Shown: in pieces, positions 11,983 to 14,601 of the stretch
How positions within the stretch are numbered: position 1 is the first letter of the stretch
Layout of the letters: every line of letters begins with the position of its first letter
Source: Gaiella sp038230035
GTDB taxonomy: Bacteria > Actinomycetota > Thermoleophilia > Gaiellales > Gaiellaceae
NCBI GenBank assembly: GCA_038230035.1
Contig: JBBRNX010000033.1
Location: forward strand, 1-14,601
Reading direction: 5' to 3'
DNA length: 14,601 nucleotides
Made by a program: the position numbers and the translations under genes
The notes under the pieces: generated by a model
The model's database searches: none
What the model was told of the DNA's origin: nothing
Seen by the model: only the letters and a program-made list of their open reading frames with translations

Positions 11983-13550
11983 TGAAGGTCCTGATTCGGG
12001 AGTCCATCGCGGAGGCGGGCGTCGACCTCCTGCAGGCGAAGTTCGAGGTCGACGTGGATGTGGACTCGCCGCTCGAGGAGATCATCGGCGCCTACGACGC
12101 GATCATCATCCGCTCCGCCACGAAGCTCACTGCCGAGGTGATCGCGAAGGCCGAACGTCTGAAAGTCATCGGACGAGCGGGGGTAGGGGTCGACAATGTC
12201 GACGTCGATGCAGCAACGCGGCGCGGCATCGTGGTAGCGAACGCTCCGGAGGCAACGGTTGTGTCGGCGGCCGAGCAGACGATCGGTCTCCTCGTTGCGC
12301 TCGCGCGCAACATCCCGCAAGCGCACGCGGCGCTGAAGCAAGGCCGGTGGGAGCGCAGCCGCTGGGGCGGTGTCGAGCTCGAGGGCAAGACGCTGAGCGT
12401 GATCGGCTTCGGCCGCATCGGCCAGCAGGTCGCGCGGCGCGCGCTTGGTCTCGGGATGCGTGTTGTTGCCTACGACCCGTTCGTGTCGGAGGATCGCTTC
12501 CGCGAGCTCGGGGTCGACCACGCGGCCACGCTCGACGATGTGCTCGGCGCGGGTGACTTCGTCACGCTCCACTCGCCGCTGACACCGGAGACCAGAGGGC
12601 TTATCGGACGAGAGTCGATAGGCAAGATGCGCGACGGCGCCCGGCTCGTGAACGCGGCTCGTGGCGCCCTGGTCGACGAGGACGCGCTCGCCGACGCGAT
12701 CCGGTCCGGCAAGCTCGCGGGCGCCGCACTTGATGTCTTCTCCAGCGAGCCGTATACCGGCCCGCTTCTGGAGTTGGACGATGTCGTCGTCACACCCCAT
12801 CTTGCGGCCTCGACCGACGAGGCGCAGGACCGCGCGGGCCTGATCGTCGCCGAACAGGTGGTGGCGGCGCTCGAAGGCGGTGCGGTTTCGACAGCGGTCA
12901 ACATCCCCTTGGTCGATGCGGCTGACTACGAGGTCCTCAGGCCGTTCGTCCCGCTCGCGTCGAAGCTCGGACGGCTGGCTGTCGAGCTCGCCGGTGGAGC
13001 GCCACGACGCATCGTGGTCGCGGCGCACGGTCCGCTTTCCGACCACGACACACGCCTGCTCACCGTCGCAGCGCTCAACGGCGCCTTCCAGGGGCGCGTC
13101 GACCAGACCGTGAATCTCGTCAACGCGCCGCTGATCGCGCGTGAGCGGGGCATCGACGTGGTCGAGGAGCGGTTCCGGGCTTCGCGCGAGTACATGAACC
13201 TCGTCGAGGTGCGGGTCACGACGGCAACCGATGAGATCGCGGTGGCAGGGACGACGATCGGACCCGAGCCGCGCTTGTTCCTGGCCGGTGCGCTCGGCTT
13301 CGCGATCGACATCGAGCTCGAGCCGCGGCTCGTGTTCTTCCGCTACGACGACGTGCCAGGCGTGATCGGTCGCGTCGGGACGATGTTCGGCGAGGCGGGC
13401 GTCAACATCGCGAACATGGCCGTGTCGCGCACGAAGGAGGGGGAACGGGCGCTGATGGTGTTCTCGGTCGACAGCGCGTGCCCCCCGGAGCTCGTCGAGC
13501 AGCTCCACGCCGTCGGCTTCGGCGACGCCCGCTTCATCGACCTGGCCTAA
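11982..13550 (+). CDS. serA: D-3-phosphoglycerate dehydrogenase
   Basis: SerA oxidises 3-phosphoglycerate to 3-phosphohydroxypyruvate with NAD, the first step of serine synthesis in the cytosol. The 522-residue product is the long form. The substrate-binding part includes RAGVGVDNVD (65-74). The nucleotide-binding core has GFGRIG (142-147) with D165 at the end of the second strand. Catalytic R227 (NAARG), E256 (SSEPY) and H273 (TPHLAAST) are present. Residues about 320-440 form the allosteric substrate-binding (ASB) domain, and about 448-522 an ACT domain (FFRYDDVPGVIGRVGTMFGE, then VNIANMAVSR), so feedback control by serine is plausible. The GTG start overlaps the preceding aminotransferase stop by one base. 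No serB or serC is seen in the window. The gene is closed by a perfect 12-bp hairpin. Confidence 0.95.
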   Translation: MKVLIRESIAEAGVDLLQAKFEVDVDVDSPLEEIIGAYDAIIIRSATKLTAEVIAKAERLKVIGRAGVGVDNVDVDAATRRGIVVANAPEATVVSAAEQTIGLLVALARNIPQAHAALKQGRWERSRWGGVELEGKTLSVIGFGRIGQQVARRALGLGMRVVAYDPFVSEDRFRELGVDHAATLDDVLGAGDFVTLHSPLTPETRGLIGRESIGKMRDGARLVNAARGALVDEDALADAIRSGKLAGAALDVFSSEPYTGPLLELDDVVVTPHLAASTDEAQDRAGLIVAEQVVAALEGGAVSTAVNIPLVDAADYEVLRPFVPLASKLGRLAVELAGGAPRRIVVAAHGPLSDHDTRLLTVAALNGAFQGRVDQTVNLVNAPLIARERGIDVVEERFRASREYMNLVEVRVTTATDEIAVAGTTIGPEPRLFLAGALGFAIDIELEPRLVFFRYDDVPGVIGRVGTMFGEAGVNIANMAVSRTKEGERALMVFSVDSACPPELVEQLHAVGFGDARFIDLA

Positions 13551-13579
13551 CGGCCTTGTGTTACAGAAACACAAGGCCG
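13551..13579 (+). terminator. Perfect 12-bp hairpin after serA
   Basis: cggccttgtgtt (13551-13562) and aacacaaggccg (13568-13579) pair without mismatch around the loop acaga, directly after the serA stop. No T run follows. It lies between serA and the converging reductase relic, so it could act from both sides. Confidence 0.7.
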
Positions 13580-13613
13580 GACACTCAACCGTTCGGCCGC
13601 CGCTGTGATCGCC

Positions 13614-14266
13614 CTAGCCGTTCACGTGGGACATGTCCGCGTAGCGGTCGCCCAGAGCCTCGCCTAGACCGTCCAAACGCTCGTACTCGTCGGCGCTGAG
13701 CTCGATGTCGATGGCTGCGACATTGTCCTCGAGGTACGGCCGGCGCTTGGTGCCGGGGATCGGGACGACGTCCTTGCCCTGGGCGTGCACCCAGGCCAGC
13801 GCGAGTTGTGCCGGCGTGACGCCTCTCTCGTTTGCGAGCTTTGCTACCTGTTGGGCAATCGCTAGGTTGGCGTCGAGGTTGTCCCCCTGGAAGCGTGGCT
13901 GAGAGCGCCGGAAGTCGTTCTCGTCGAGGTCGTCGAGCGAGCGCAACGCCCCGGTGAGAAACCCGCGGCCGAGCGGGCTGTAGGGGACGAAGCCGATTCC
14001 GCGCTCGCGGAGCGTCGGGAGGATCTCGACCTCCGGTTCCCGCGCGAAGAGCGAGTACTCGGTCTGCACCGCCGTGATCGGGTGAGTTGCGTGTGGCCGT
14101 ACACATCGGCGGTGTCGAGCAGCGTGACGCCGAGCTCGAGCGCGCGGTGGATGGTGGCGATCGACTCCGCGTCGTCGCGCGGGCCATAGAACTCCGACAT
14201 GCCCATGCAACCCAGGCCCTATCGAGAAACGGTCAGGCCGAGGCTTCCGAGTGCGGTACCTTGCAT
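13614..14266 (-). pseudogene. Decayed aldo/keto reductase gene (nonsense codon and internal deletion)
   Basis: Both ends of an aldo/keto reductase are recognisable on the minus strand, but in different frames. From ATG 14266 the frame reads MQGTALGSLGLTVSR, then TAG (14221-14219), then continues GLGCMGMSEFYGPRDDAES to LLDTADVYG, a typical reductase N-terminus with the catalytic Asp and Tyr. Near 14085-14100 this jumps to another frame, which runs HPITAVQTEYSLF, FVPYSPLGRGFLTGALR, ALAWVHAQGKDVVPIPGTKRR and ends DRYADMSHVNG at the TAG at 13614. Compared with about 325 residues in relatives, some 110 are missing from the middle, including the catalytic Lys and His. The product cannot be an active reductase. 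At least two lesions are present: the nonsense codon and an out-of-frame deletion. The neighbouring MerR relic suggests the whole regulatory pair has decayed. The lesions are seen directly; the original substrate is unknown. Confidence 0.85.
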
Positions 14267-14457
14267 ATGTCGGCGATCCTTTCGTTGTAGATGTCGATCT
14301 TGAAGTCGATCGTCGCGAGGTTGTCTCGCACGTCACGCAGCTGCTGTCGAACTGTTTCGCGATGCGCAAGGAGGAGTGCGAGCCGTTCAGACTCGTTGCC
14401 GTCGCCGGCTCGAACGAGGTTCGCGTACTGACGCATGCGCCGGATTGGCATCCCCGT
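14233..14457 (-). pseudogene. Truncated MerR-family regulator lacking its DNA-binding half
   Basis: The 3' part of a MerR-type regulator of the kind often paired with aldo/keto reductases is seen: TGMPIRRMRQYANLVRAGDG, then SERLALLLAHRETVRQQL, then VRDNLATIDFKIDIYNERIA, which is the linker plus the long dimerisation helix. The N-terminal winged helix-turn-helix (normally about 60 residues with a RYYE motif) is absent. The same frame upstream reads unrelated residues and meets TAA at 14505-14503. An ATG at 14451 could begin translation of 72 residues, but they would dimerise without binding DNA. The end overlaps the start of the reductase relic by 34 bases, consistent with a former merR-reductase operon. 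Confidence 0.75.
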
Positions 14458-14601
14458 CTTCCCTCTCTGCCAATGTCGTGTGGGACGCTGGTGGCGAAGG
14501 AATTACTGAGTCCTGAGGGCGAGAATCGGAGCATGCGATGTTGGGTTTGGAGCAGAACGATGCCGTCGGTCGTGGAGTGGAGCGAGCCGTAGGCGAGCGG
14601 A
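14458..14601. other. Unassigned right end of the window
   Basis: No gene is supported here. The place where the MerR DNA-binding domain should be encoded holds sequence with no similarity to it in any frame, so a deletion or replacement joint probably lies near 14457. A short direct repeat, gcgag (14582-14586 and 14593-14597), is present near the edge. Confidence 0.35.

Noticed and set aside
11958..13574. Very long open frame on the minus strand opposite serA
   Set aside because: It lies exactly antisense to a gene with full catalytic motifs, shows only His/Asp/Arg-rich composition and no domain; long antisense frames are expected at this GC content.
14251..14592. 113-codon plus-strand frame at the right edge
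   Set aside because: It is largely antisense to the MerR relic and shows no domain of its own.
14582..14597. Direct repeat gcgag-ccgtag-gcgag as part of a repeat array
   Set aside because: Only two short copies are visible at the window edge; no CRISPR-like spacing or further units exist.

Overview
The window is high-GC, densely coded bacterial DNA. The gene content and style suggest a deep-branching actinobacterium, possibly of the Thermoleophilia/Gaiellales type. The reasons are a gatC-gatA-gatB cluster with a compact GatA, the class III cyclase signature GTVTFLFTDIEGSTRLL, frequent GTG/TTG starts, and several starts that look leaderless. This placement is inference from sequence style; no search was possible.

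Left part (1-2853). A truncated start of a nucleotidyl cyclase (59-154) is followed by about 330 bases without a convincing gene. That stretch carries a tRNA T-arm-like motif. Next come three genes on the plus strand: a secreted OB-fold protein, a coiled-coil protein, and a ureohydrolase of the agmatinase family that overlaps the coiled-coil gene by ATGA. A small membrane-anchored, four-cysteine protein runs the other way and shares a CTAG with the ureohydrolase, where both stop codons lie.

Central part (2854-7595). A divergent intergenic region holds a 166-base imperfect long inverted repeat. It is followed by folD (one-carbon metabolism), a cold-shock protein gene with a TTG start, a strong hairpin, and gatC-gatA-gatB. 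GatCAB is the amidotransferase that makes Gln-tRNA(Gln) and/or Asn-tRNA(Asn). The gatC-gatA gap contains a structured leader; gatA and gatB overlap by ATGA.

Right part (7596-14601). A multi-pass membrane protein and a large secreted penicillin-amidase-family hydrolase diverge from a 38-base mirrored promoter region with identical -10-like boxes in both directions. Then follow a class V aminotransferase and serA with a one-base stop/start overlap, a likely unit of the phosphorylated serine pathway. A perfect 12-bp hairpin closes it. On the minus strand lies a decayed pair: a MerR regulator without its DNA-binding half, and an aldo/keto reductase with a nonsense codon and a large internal out-of-frame deletion.

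Most of the window is housekeeping metabolism: folate one-carbon units, serine synthesis and tRNA amidation. No defence system, CRISPR array, insertion sequence or complete phage gene was seen. The most unusual signals are structural: the long inverted repeat before folD, the mirrored divergent promoter before the acylase, a recurring TANNNT plus 7-8 nt plus start-codon layout, and the decayed AKR/MerR locus.
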